From: Laguncularia racemosa
Lineage: Eukaryota; Streptophyta; Magnoliopsida; Myrtales; Combretaceae
Assembly (NCBI GenBank): GCA_037954665.1
Contig: JBBMOL010000204.1
Location: 496,001 to 560,000 of the forward strand
Reading direction: 5' to 3'
Length of the DNA stretch: 64,000 bases
The translations under genes and the position numbers were made by a program. The notes under the pieces were generated by a model, which saw nothing but the letters and a program-made list of their open reading frames with translations, ran no database searches and was not told the origin of the DNA. Positions 43,014 to 54,451 of this stretch are shown here, piece after piece. How positions within the stretch are numbered: position 1 is the first letter of the stretch; the number at the start of each line of letters is the position of its first letter.

Positions 43014-43660
43014 CTAACACAAATTTGTGAGCCCTAAAGACCTCTTTTTCTATGAGGGCTATTGCTATGGACTTCACTAAGTGATTTGACTTTGCCTTAT
43101 ATTCATCCATTGATTGGTCCCTTTGATGGAAATTGTAATATGCCCCCTCCATCTTATCTTGCATGCTACTCAAGAAGTATTTTTCATAGAATAATTGCTT
43201 GAATCTCTCCTAGGTAATGAGTCCTACAGTCAGTCTTAGCATACTAAACCACCATTTTAAAGTAGCACCTCTCAACAAGTACATAGTAGAGTCCACATTT
43301 TTCACCTTAAGAACTCCAAATGCTATAGAGGCTTTCTCTAAGTCTTTAACCCATTACTCAACATCTAATGGATCATTTACCTTTGGCTTAAACTCTCTTA
43401 CCAATTATATAAACCAACCCAAATTGATCAGCCTACCAAGCTTATCAACACTATCTATCCTTGCTTACCACCCAGCATTTGTAATTCATGTATTTGCTAT
43501 TGTTTCTATGACACTATTCCCACTAAGGTATTGACCACATCTTGTAACTGCGTAGTGTAGTCTTCATTTAACTCCAGTCTATACTATAAGGTGGTCTAGG
43601 TTGAAACTTGTTGTTAGAAGCATTGCCTCTAACACTTGACATCGAATTTAGTCTAAAAAT
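43014..43660 (-). pseudogene. Element A gag, N-terminal part
   Basis: Minus strand from ATG near 43646 (MSSVRGNASNNKF). Later VREFKPKVNDPLDVE.WVKDLEKASIAFGVLKVKNVDSTMYLLRGATLKWWF, then ERFKQLFYEKYFLSSMQDKMEGAYYNFHQRDQSMDEYKAKSNHL. This is the retrotransposon Gag core (WW and FxxxFxxKYF). Several stops. The C-terminal part is at 30585 and below, beyond insertion H. Confidence 0.84.
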
Positions 43661-43879
43661 TCTCTTAGGTATTCTACAAGAAGAGATTCACAAGATAAAG
43701 GAGACACATAAAAAAAGAAAAAAGTTTTGTTGGAATATCAAATATTTAAAGGTAACATAGTAAAATTAATACAATCAAATCATATATCAATAACATTAGC
43801 CTCATATATTACCTACTCTCTTTATGCCTCACTATCCTAAAGATTTCATTCCTAGATAATCTAACGATTAATAAACCTA

Positions 43880-43891
43880 ACTCTGATACCA
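43880..43891 (-). other. PBS of A
   Basis: Minus strand TGGTATCAGAGT lies seven bases after the LTR end; initiator tRNA-Met type. Confidence 0.78.
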
Positions 43892-43898
43892 ATTAAGC

Positions 43899-45681
43899 TA
43901 TAACAACCTAGAACCTAGAACAAATACACACTGTCATGTGTTATCACAAAGTAATAACATGCAAAGGCTAAAAAATTTACTAAAACTCCACACAATTATA
44001 AAATCTCCATGACCTGTGAAATGGATTCTCCACATACATTAGTGAGTGGTTCTCTAAAGTCTCACTTTGTATCCACAAATACATATAAGACTACAAAAAT
44101 TAAAAATAAAGTCTATCTCATACAATTAAGTACAATGAAAGCATACTAGTACTTAAATATAACTAGAGTCTAATACTCAACATAACTAAGTACATCAACA
44201 CAAGAAATATTCTTCTTCTAGCCTTCTAGTTATTCGTCATAGTATGCATACTCCATGTCCTCCTTGATGTCTTGATTTGCATTTACTAAAGTTTTCTCAT
44301 ACATTACTATCTCACCTGATGAACCTATACTTGAAAAAGTGTCTTATGAGGAGTTAACTAAAGCTTAGTATAAACCAACAACCACACATGCATGCCAAGA
44401 AGAAACATAAACATGAGAAAAAATGTAGCTAGAATATCTAAGCTTCCATTTGTTATCTTTCATTTAAGCAATTAAAGCAACATAGTTTTGAGATAACATA
44501 AGACCCTGCATACATACAAATATATATATATGCATAACATACATATACGACACTGGGTATTCCCCCAATGTTCATGAGTCCAAAAGTCCTAAATCTACCC
44601 GGATCATTTTGGTGTACAACTCCATTAAAGATAATGTTACACAACAATTATCGCGATGCTACATCGAGATCACCAAAACTCCTAATTCCTCGTATCTAGC
44701 CAAGCATAAGAAACCATTATTTAATTCCTAAGTATAATTTAAGTCCATTTATGATTCTAGCTTAACACACGCAATTAGAGAACATAATATACATGTATCT
44801 GATGGAATGATCTCTTCACAATTCTTTAATCTCTTAAATCCTAAACCCATTCAAGTTCATAAGCATATAATCTTAAAGATCCTATAACAACTAATTTATT
44901 CTATTTTTAGGTATTTAAATAGGTTAGGAAAGGTTAGGGATCAAAATTTGGTGGAAAACTCAATTTTTGAAGGATATAGGTTCAACAAGGCCTAGTACAC
45001 AAGTATGTTCATTCACGTGTATTTGACATACTAAATAAGTGGAGGAACATAATCGTTTTTCTTGCCTGTAAACCCCACTTAACGCTTTTTTACTTTTATA
45101 CGAGCATGTAATACCAAAAACTAGCTATGAATATGAACTACATAAGTGCAACGTGATCGTATTGTGCCTTTTAACTTCTAAAATCCTGTTACAATCACAA
45201 AAATGGAAATTTCTTTCAAAGTCTCCAATCTTTTAATCACTACTACCCTCAAATTTATTCCTAATCTTTGAATTCTCATAATTCTATTCCTAATTCATTA
45301 CAATGACACTTTAATTTCATTTAAACTACAATAGTTTAAGAATACTTACTCGTAATTGTCGTCCCTTGAATGATCTCCTAAGTTTTTTCTTGAATGTTAG
45401 ATTTTCCTACATATTTCCTTCTCTAAGATTATGTGATGGTTCCATTTCTCCATTCAATCGATCCACGTGCTAATTAGAATGTTGGTTTGCCGAGAGTGCA
45501 CTAGGTTTGAGAGAGAGAAGAAAAGAAAGAAACAAACGTAGAAAAGGAGTACATTTTAAATTGTAGAGTTTAAACTTCTTGGTTAGATAAATAAAACCTT
45601 GTCTAACCTCTAGAATTCTGATCTTTTGCTCAATATTAAGACTTATTTAATCTATTTATTTTATTTATTTTGGCTATTACA
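43899..45681 (-). repeat. 5' LTR of element A
   Basis: About 1.78 kb, minus strand TGTAATAGCC (45681) to TTGTTATA (43899). Homologous to 1841-3338 with many substitutions and about 285 bases of indel difference. (TA)n microsatellite near 44521-44531. Confidence 0.82.
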
Positions 45682-45775
45682 CTTTTATTGGTCTGATTTC
45701 AACAAAATTGACTTTCAAGGGTTTATTTTCCTAACTCCTTTGGGTTTAACAAGCAATAAATGAAACATGGGATCG
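45682..45775. other. Spacer between the two stacks
   Basis: 94 bases with no feature. The only non-element sequence I can find between 1841 and the window end. Confidence 0.6.
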
Positions 45776-46979
45776 TGATGGGATTTTTTCTGGCGACCTA
45801 GATGGATAGGGAACTTGATTTAGATGATGATCCAAATCACTTATATTCATACTTGTTTTCTTTATCTAATAAGTATTTGAGTGATAATCTAACAATTATA
45901 ATGATATTTCTTCACGTGATGCCAAATGAATCTCATTGTTTTTTCAATTAGTGACATCATTAGATTTTCATCTAATGGCCCGTTGTGATCAACACCACTT
46001 AAACACAGTGGCTCTTTGAGGATTATTATTATTTTGTACTTGTAATTATTTTCTGTGGACTATTTATTTTGTAAGTTTTTTGACACTTTTATTTGGTTGT
46101 AATTGGTGCTTCTATGACTAGCCTCCCTAAAGTGGCATAGTTGTAATTTTGTGGACATTTTAACCTTAAAGGGAGCAAGTATAAATACTTGCTTAAGTAA
46201 GGTTTTGAGGGATTAGACTTTGAAATTTGTAGCACATATTTTCTTATGAGAGATTAGAGTTTCCTAATATTTCATAGGACTTTTGTCAATTTCAATCCAA
46301 ATTGGAATTGTAGCGAGTTGCAACATAGAGAATTGTAAGTTATATCAATTCCCTAAGTTGTTTTTCCTTTTTATCACTAGTGTGTAATATCTAAGGTTGA
46401 TTAAGTTGGTTCTTTTTTTATTTGATTTTGGTGTCACTTGTGATTTAAAATCCTTTCATGCGATGTGATCTAATTGATTGGTTTCGTCTTTTGATATTGC
46501 CTTCAATTTTCCCTTTTATTGTTTGTGTAAAATTCCATTTATTTGAGGAGAAGTTCACAGTTTATATGTTGGTGTTTTGATTGGGATTTTATTGGAAATT
46601 GAGTTTAATTCATGATTCATTTGATCAATATCATCCTTGTTTTTTTTTTTTTTTAATCCTTATTGTTCTTATTAATCAGATCACCTTGGAAATTTAGGGT
46701 TCACGCAATTTTGATCCAATTTGAACTAGTTGTGATCTTGTCATTTTGGAGTGGTTTAATTAGATTATTTGCATATGCTTAGAGTCCCTTTTAAGCATAT
46801 CATCTTTTGGTATCAGAGTTAATCACAATTGGATATTCATCATTGATCACATTAACATTTAAAGAATTGGTTAGAAGCATTGAGAATTTATGCCATTTGA
46901 TTAACTAGTTGATTGACATTGTCTAATTGTCTTTCAAACTTGGTTTGTGTGTGCTTAGACTTTGGTTATAAGCACATCA
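45776..46979 (+). repeat. 5' LTR of G
   Basis: TGATGGGATTTTTT... to AAGCACATCA. TATA box 46180-46187. A PBS-like TGGTATCAGAG inside at 46808-46818 precedes a second LTR-end-like CACATCA and the PBS position at 46985-46996 (TAGTATCAGAGC). The 3' end is set by analogy with B, since the partner LTR is cut by the window. Confidence 0.75.
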
Positions 46980-46996
46980 TAATTTAGTATCAGAGC

Positions 46997-47997
46997 TCAA
47001 GGTTATGAGAAGGGGTTGATTGATTTTGGAATTCAGAAATTTGGGATTATTGAGTAGCAAATTGATTCAAATTGATGAAGTGAAGATTGAGTTATTTCCT
47101 TGTTGTTGAAGTGCTATCATTGTTGTTTAGTTGTTGTATACTTGGAGGCTTGTAACATTCTTAGCTTCCTTGAGAATTGGCCATGAGTGTGAAGTGTTCT
47201 TGAAGTGGATCGTGACGAGTAAGGATTGTTCATCCTTTGTGATCAAGTGGAGAAGAGTGAATTATTGTAGTGCATTTTCGGAAATTGAAGAGTAGTAATT
47301 GTGATTTTTAGAATTGAGGTGTGAGTTAAAGAAGCAATTTGAATTTCAAAACACACATTAAGTGATTGAGTAATTGTGTGTCCATTTGAATTTTAAATAG
47401 CTTTTTACCATTTGTGGAATATTGCAATTATTGAACTCCATTTGAATTTAAATTTAAGCTGCCTTAATTGTTGAATTTGTGGTTTGAAAACTTGTGTGGA
47501 AGTACAGAAGTGCATCATGACTTGAAGGGATGTGTGTGTATTTGGCGTTAGTTGTTGTGTATGTTGTATAGATAATTGTTGCTGGTAGCATGAATGGTGT
47601 GGAATTGTGAGCAAGGGAGTTGTGTGACAGTAAGTTGTGCATTTGTGATTGTGTTTAAGTGTTTCCTATTGTGAAGTTAATTGGTGTGAAACCAAAGCAA
47701 GAAAAGGAAAGTTGAGTAGTGGAATTTGAATTCAAACAAAACAATTAAAGTGTGAAAGTAATCGAACTCATTACTTAACACTTATGGTTGAATTTAATTC
47801 TTAACTACATAGAAATAATTTTGTGTACTTCATTCATTTAACTTTACTTAAAGTACTAAGAATTATTTCATTGTGTTTTAAGTTCTTGCAATGTAGGCTT
47901 ATTATATTATTGTGGTTACTAAACATGTTTTGTGGATTGGTGTTATTGAAGGAGTGTGCTATAATTTATGGAAGTATACTTCATCAAATCACAAACA
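46997..47997 (+). other. Leader of G
   Basis: About 1 kb without a coding frame, rich in GTGTGTGTATTTGGCG-type stretches (about 47530-47600) that recur in G2's leader (about 52795-52860). Gag starts at ATG 47998. Confidence 0.6.
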
Positions 47998-48892
47998 TGT
48001 CTAATAATAGTGTGAATGGGGGAATTGGCAATGAGGCCAATAGCTAGGTTAGTGGAGGTTAGGGTCATAACACTGTAGGTAGGAGGACTTTGGAAGAACA
48101 ACTCTAGGATCATACTATTATTGTTGCTACTTTAGCAACCAGGATTGATAGGATGACATTACCACAACCACCAATGGTAAACCCTCAGGCACCATAGAAA
48201 CTTTAGAGAGAAGGAGTAATGAGAGGAGGAAATTTGGGCAAAAGGATGGAGGGAGATCAAGCACCCCTATAGGGAAGAGAGGGACGGCAACTTTAGGGCT
48301 AATCCTTACCTAAATAGGGATTTCAGGCCACCTAGGGGATTGGAATATGTGAAGTTGCAAATGCCTTCCTTTGATGGTAGGGGTTCAGCTAATGATTATC
48401 TAGATTGGGAGGATAAGGTTGAGGGTCTCTTTGAATGCTATGAGATTGATGATAATACCCGAGTTTGACTGGCTGCTGTTGAGTTCATAGGGTATGCCGC
48501 TTTATGGTGGAAGAATCTGATTATCAGCAGGCATAGGGATTGTGAGAATGAAATATAGACATAGTGGGATATGAAGAGGGTTCTGAGAAAGAGATTTATT
48601 CCTGAGCACTATAGGTAGGAACTATTTATGTGTTTTCAGAACTTGAGGTAGGGAGGTAAGACAGTCGATGACTATTTGCAAGAGTTTGAAACCCCAATGA
48701 TTAGATGTGGGTCAATTGAGCCTCCAAAGTAACCCTAGCACACTTTATCTCAGGACTAAAATATGAGATAGTGTATGTAGTTGAGTTGTAGAGGTATAGG
48801 ACACTTGATGAGGCTATTCAACTATCCTTGAAAGTAGAGAGGTAGAGGCGATCCAACTTATTCAAGGTTCTAAATAGCAGACCTAATACTAC
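47998..48892 (+). pseudogene. G gag
   Basis: ATGTCTAATAATAGTGTG start (MSNNSVNGGIGNEANS). A charged region follows, then the core at about 48340-48720: LEYVKLQMPSFDGRGSANDYLDWEDKVEGLFECYEID, LAAVEFIGYAALWWKNLI, MKRVLRKRFIPEHYR, ELFMCFQNLR, GGKTVDDYLQEFETPMIRC. About seven stops, mostly TAG at Gln or Trp positions. The frame continues at 62505 after G2 (TSD ACTAC). Confidence 0.82.
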
Positions 48893-49926
48893 TGATAGGA
48901 ATCAAAATCCGTCAAGACCTATCATTAGGGCAAGAATCAAAGGATTTCGAATCTTGGCGATGATGGCCCATTTTGAGTAAATCGACCCTAGAATTATTTG
49001 TTTACTAAACGCTTTTATCTTATTCATGTATTATATATTCAAACAGGTATACTTATCAAGTTTTACAAGGCAATGGACAAACTCACTAAAACTTTGCTTG
49101 TGGGTTATCCATGGACTGACCTAAACCGGTGATGAGCTAGGTCGACGAATCCTATGGAAGAGCTAGCATCTTGAAGACTAATTTATATATATATGTTATT
49201 TACTTGGACTATTTATTTATAATCATTTTGGGACACTTTTATTTTGATTGTAATTTTCATTTAGGACCGGCCACCTTAAAAGTGGCATAATTGTAATTTT
49301 GTGCATTTTCTAACCTTAAAGGGAGCAAGTATAAATACTTGCTTAAAGTAGGGTTTGAGGAGGCCATTTTTCATATTTGAGTATACACTTTTGCGTGGGG
49401 ATTAGGGTTCTCCTAATTGTTATTAGACTCTTATCAATTTCAATCCCAAGAGTTGAAATTGTGATGAGTGCAACACTTTGCAATTGTGAGTAATATCAAT
49501 TTCATTTTGTTGTGATTTCTTTTCTTCTCTAGTGTGTAATATTTATGGGTGAATTGAGATAGTTATTAGTCAGATTTGCTTGTTCATTTCTAATGTTTGT
49601 GCTTAATTGAGATACTTTGCATTTGAATTTGGTTCATCCTTTATATGTGCTTCTTGAACCGTGATTAACACATGTGGAAAGGGGTTCTTAGAGTTGAAGA
49701 TTTTTTGAACTTGTGAATTATTCACGTGGATTTATATGTGATTATTGTTATGTTAGAAGAAATTATCATTGTGGAATTATAATTACATCATTGAGTATTT
49801 GGATCTCATTGCATCTTCACTAGGGTTCACGCAATTTTACCCTTTTGAACCGGTTATTGATTTGAGAGTTGAAGTTGTTCCTCTGGTTCATTTGATTGTG
49901 CTTAGACCTTGGTTTTAGGCACATCA
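48893..49926 (+). repeat. 5' LTR of G2
   Basis: 1,034 bases, TGATAGGAATCAAAATCC...GGCACATCA; TATA 49330-49337. PBS TGGTATCAGAGC follows at 49932-49943. The LTR start encodes RPIIRARIKGFRILAM. Confidence 0.9.
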
Positions 49927-49943
49927 TAATTTGGTATCAGAGC

Positions 49944-51025
49944 TTGAGGTTTAAGGGGAGGGATTTGCAATTTGGAATTAAAAAATTTAGGGTTCTTATT
50001 ACCTTGATCCAAAATTGTGTATTAAAGAATTGAATTATTTTAATTATGTTGTTGAAGTGATTTCCTTGTTGTTAATTGTTGTGGACGTAGAGTACTTACC
50101 ATTTTATTTGTCTCCTTAAGTTGACCGTGATTAGTTTAAGGGAAATCGTAATTATCATCATTTGTGGGAAGTGAAATTTGAAGGCTAGAAGAGTGTTGTT
50201 TTTAAATCCTTACCGTGTGTTGTAGTGTTGTGTGTGGCAAAGTGGATATCTTATTGTAGCTTCTTTGTTATTAAATTTTCCATGAAGGGAAGGGGAGTGA
50301 GAATTTTATGTCTTAGTGTTTGATTGTGGAATTGGAAATTCAATATTTTATGGTGAAAAGAGAAGAGTGACCTTTATGAATTCGGAATTGGGGAGAACAA
50401 TTTGCAATTTCCAGATTTGAGTAGTGTGGAAAAATGGAAGTATTTGATTTTCAAAACAAGCATTAAGAGTGAAGGAGTTAATGTGTATTTGTTTAAATTT
50501 GAAAATTACTTCTTACCAAATGTGGAAGGGTTGCAATTAGTGAAGTGGTTTGATTTTCAAATTTAAATTGTTGCCTTTTGTGTAAGTTGCGGTTTGGAAT
50601 TGTTTGAAGTGAAGAATTTGTAACGTGTTGTCCTTGAATTTTCCTTGAGGAGGAGTAGTGAATTGATGAAGTTTGTGTTGCATGTGGTGAGAATAAGGTG
50701 TTGCAATGTGAGTGTTATTGATGTTATTGTTTGAATTTAGTACATCGTGTGTGTATTGTGTAAGTGGCGGTGTGAGTGTGTTGTACACCTTGAAGTATTG
50801 TGTGTGTGTTGTATTGGAGAGGTTGTGCACCGTGGTTGTTTTTGTGTAGAGTTATGTTTGTAAAAAAAAAAAATTAGTAGTGAAGTTATGTGTGTAAGAG
50901 TGAGTGGCGGTGTGACTTATTATGTGTGTAAGTGTGTGTGGCAGTGTGAATTTGTGGAAGTTGTGTAGAGAAAGGTGTTGCACATTGAGGCTAAAGTGTA
51001 AGAGTATAGTGTATGGATAGCAAAC
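49944..51025 (+). other. Leader of G2, first part
   Basis: Non-coding, strongly G+T-rich. Between 50740 and 50960 the phrase GTGTAAGTGGCGGTGTGAG and two degenerate copies (near 50905 and 50935) form a loose repeat also present in B's leader. Ends at J's target CAAAC (51021-51025). Confidence 0.65.
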
Positions 51026-52454
51026 TGATCCATGCAAAAAGAGATATAAAATAAGCGTGAATGAATACTGGCAAGTGTATCAGATTAGATCAAGCAATAT
51101 AGTAAGAGAAGAGTATCGAACCACGAAGATTGATTAAGTAATACACCTATATCAATTTCTATTATTATTTACGCAATGATATTTGATGAGAATAAAATGT
51201 GAATGAATTATACTAAATGTGTAAAAAGAGAAATGTGTTGAAAAAGGATGAATGGATGGTGGGAAAATAGAATCCACTCGAATTTTTACTAATCATATTG
51301 CCTTCATGTTATAATAACTTATAGCTATATGGATTTTCACAAGAAATTTGACAAAACCTTAATCCTTTTTCGAGTTTTAAAGTATGAAAACCCCAATTTA
51401 ATTTAATAGCTCCCGCTAAATAAAATCAATGGAGGATTCTAATTGACGATCATAAATTTCCCAATTATATGATTGCCTAATATCTTTAAAATAATTTCTC
51501 CTAATCCCTTAGTGAAAAATTAAATAAAGAATATTGCATGAAACAGTTAGGTCAATTTCTAATAAAATTCAATAACACTGCTTCCGTATAAATTATTAAA
51601 TCTTACTTAGGAATTCCTAATAAATCCTAAATTTCTCTTTTGAGTCATTTAAATTTCTATGCATTGATTTCAATTATAAAATACAATTGATAGTAGAAAT
51701 TCTCATATGAAAATTTCACATATTTATATGTCCTATAACATGAATACAATGATCATTTTAGTTGAATTATGGCTTCATCATGTTTCCTACAGAGATGATT
51801 AAGAACATTATGGTGTGGATTGCGTAAAAACAATTTAAATGAATAGGTGAAATGGAATTCATATTGAATAATAAAAATAAACTGATAAATTGCATAAAAG
51901 AAAATAAAATAAATGAACCAATTGCTATAATCTTCAAGAGTTTGTAGAACTTCAATCTTCCAAAATGATTATTAGAATTCTTCAATTGAAAGTAAACTTC
52001 AGCAAGGTAACATTCTTTCTTCAAACTAAAATTTGGAATAACATGAAATGAAAAAGAATTAAAGAGAAGATAAATCCTAGAAAACAAGAATGAATTAAAT
52101 AGGTTCATGCAAGGGGTCTATTTATAAATCCAAAGAGGAGGAGGATAAGGCTGATCTGATGAGGAATTGAGTGATCAAATCAATCAAGATAAGGCTTTGG
52201 AGAGATTTTCGCATGGACACCCCATAAATAGTCAAGGCAGGTTCAAGGCTGATGGCCTTTAATGCAATTCTTCACTTGCTTCTTCAATTTTGTGAAAAAT
52301 TCCTCCAATTAACTTGTATTTTACTTTTAGGTCCTCAAAACCTAAATTTTCACAATAAACGCATTAAGTACCATTTCTTTATATTTTCTTATAATATTGA
52401 AATAAATTTAATATAAATCCCAAAAGAAAATATAAGTATAGTGTGATCTTATCA
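51026..52454 (-). repeat. Solo LTR J (D family)
   Basis: 1,429 bases, TGATCCATGC...ATCTTATCA, TSD CAAAC at 51021-51025 and 52455-52459. Diverged but clear homologue of D's LTR (GGGGTCTATTTATAAATCC TATA region at 52118-52126; same PPT-proximal end). Its GC module (about 52230-52265) is decayed. No internal sequence. Confidence 0.92.
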
Positions 52455-52459
52455 CAAAC

Positions 52460-53205
52460 CGTGAAGGGGAAGAGTGGTGTTTCAATTGTGAAGTAGAATT
52501 GTGTAGTGTGTGCATTTTCGGAAATTAGAGGAATCACAATTATTATTTTCAGATTTGAAATTAGAATTGAAAGTGTACATTAAGAGGTTAATTTGAAATC
52601 TCAAATACTCATTAAGTCATAGTTAATTGTGTATCTTTTGAATTTGAAAAAGCATCTTCCCATTTGTGGAATATTGCAATTATTGAACTCATTTTAAATT
52701 CGAAATTTGAGTTGCCTTTATTGTTGGAGTTACGGTTTGATATTTGTGTAGAAGTGGGGAAAGTGCACTGTGGCTTAAAGAGGAGTGTATGTGTGTGGTG
52801 TTGTATTTTTGTAAAGTTAGTGAAGGGTGTGTGTGTATTTTTGGCGTGGTTTTGTGTGTGTTGATTAGAGAATTATTGGTAGTGGCTTGATTGGTGGTGG
52901 AACCGTGAGCAAGGGAGTTTTGTGATGGTGGAGTTGTGCATTTGTGCTTATGTTAAGGTGCTGTAATTTGTGATTTATTATAGTGTGAAACCTTAACAAG
53001 AAAGGAAGGTTTTAAGTAGTAGAATTTAAAATTCAAACAAGTCATTAAAGCGTGAAAGTAATTGAACTAGTTACTTAAACACTTGTAGTTGAATTTAATT
53101 CTATCTACTTGAAAGTAGTTGAGTGTACTTCACTTGTAGCTTGGTTGTGTACTTGGATGTGGAAGTATGAGGATAATTATCGTGTTATTGGTTTTGAACA
53201 CAATC
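52460..53205 (+). other. Leader of G2, second part
   Basis: No coding frame of note. G+T-rich runs at 52785-52860 similar to G's leader. Ends at ATG 53206, where the sequence enters the pre-protease region without gag. Confidence 0.6.
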
Positions 53206-54181
53206 ATGTCTAGTGAAATGTTTCATTATACTAATGTATTGCACCGAACATTGACTACATTTGCTACTAAGAATGAAGAACAAAGGGAAAACTTGTTCCA
53301 TACCTCTTGTAGGGTACAAGGAAATTTATGTGTCCTTATAGTCGATGGTGGTAGTTGTACCAATGTGGTAGCAGCATTGTTAGTATTGAAACTAAAACTT
53401 GCTACTACTTCACATCCTGAACCGTATAAATTGCATTGGCTTAGTGAATAGGGGAGTTTGCATGTGACCTAAAGAGCTAGGGTACCTTTCAGTGTAGGGG
53501 ATAAATACTGTGATGAAATCGAGTGTGATATTCTACCTATGTGTACATCCCATATATTGCTTAGTAAGCCTTGGTTATATGATAGGAAGGTCTTATATGA
53601 TGGCTTCAGGAATACTTATGTATTTTAGAAGGAGGGAAAACGAATTATTCTGAATCTGATGTCGCCTTCAGAGGTTCAAAGGGTTTAGCAACAAATCAGT
53701 AGACCATCAGTGGGCTATGAGCAGTTGAACCAACCCTTAGAGCACAAATTTATCAGTCACAGATGTACTAACCTTTAGAGGATCCTGATGAACAAAGTCA
53801 GATGAGTAGATCACTAGAGGACGAAACTGTTCAAGGGCAGTTGTGTTCACCTTCAACAGTTTCAGAAAGCAATGAGTAGTTGGGCCAACCATTAGAAGAC
53901 TATGAGGATCAACGATATATAGATGAGTTAGAAAAGGAGAAAATGGTTTCAGTGGAACAGGTTGATATAGGGGCGACTTTAGTGGATAATGGAGCATTAT
54001 TTGTGTTGTAGATGAGATATATCCTAGAAATGGATGAGAGAAAACAATCACCACCTGTGGTATTTCAGATATTGGGATTCTACAGTGATACTTCTTTAGA
54101 TGGATTGTTAGGAGAAAACAAAGTCTCTATTGCATTTTATTTGTTAGATTTGAGGACAAATCTTTTTGAGGCCTGAGGAGA
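53206..54181 (+). pseudogene. G2 protease and pol tail
   Basis: ATGTCTAGTGAAATG start as in B, then HRTLTTFATKNEEQRENLFHTSC, CVLIVDGGSCTNVVAALLVLKL and PYKLHWLSE, followed by TAGs, then CDILPMCTSHILLSKPWLYDRK. After about 400 bases of PR-RT linker with stops the frame goes to YLLDLRTNLFEA, the last residues of pol, and the PPT (TTTTTGAGGCCTGAGGAGA, ends 54181). RT, RNase H and INT are missing. Confidence 0.82.
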
Positions 54182-54451
54182 TGATAGGAATCAAAATCGG
54201 ATAAGACCTATTATTAGGGTAAGAACCAAAAGATTTCGAATCTTGGCGATGAGGGCCCATTTTGAGCAAATTGACCTTGGAACTATTCGTTTACTAACCT
54301 CTTTTATCTTACTCATGTATTATATATTCAAACAGGTATACTTATCAGGCTTTATAGGGTGATGGACAAACTCACTAAAACTTAGCTTGTGGGTTATCCA
54401 TGGACCGACCTAAACTGGTGATGAGCTGGGCCGACGAATTCTATGGAAGAG
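54182..54451 (+). repeat. 3' LTR of G2, first part
   Basis: TGATAGGAATCAAAATCGG..., matching 48893-49163. Encodes RPIIRVRTKRFRILAMRA in the pol frame. Interrupted by F at AAGAG; continues 61723-62499. Confidence 0.9.

Larger units (their letters stand above)
1841..45681 (-). mobile_element. Element A: old Tekay/Del-like chromovirus, host of the first nest
   Basis: Minus-strand Ty3/gypsy element in four pieces: 45681-43009, 30585-29149, 9187-8857 and 5563-1841. Removing the insertions K, B and H leaves about 8.1 kb in the order 5' LTR, PBS, gag, CCHC, PR, RT, RNase H, INT, chromodomain, PPT, 3' LTR. Translated frames continue across each gap; for example the RT stretch CEFWLD.VTFL on one side of K continues as ISKDGIFVD on the other. 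The LTR starts TGTAATA(A/G)CC, as in Del/Tekay elements. Flanks are TTTTT (1836-1840) and CTTTT (45682-45686), an imperfect target duplication. Every coding part has stops, so it is dead. Confidence 0.88.
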
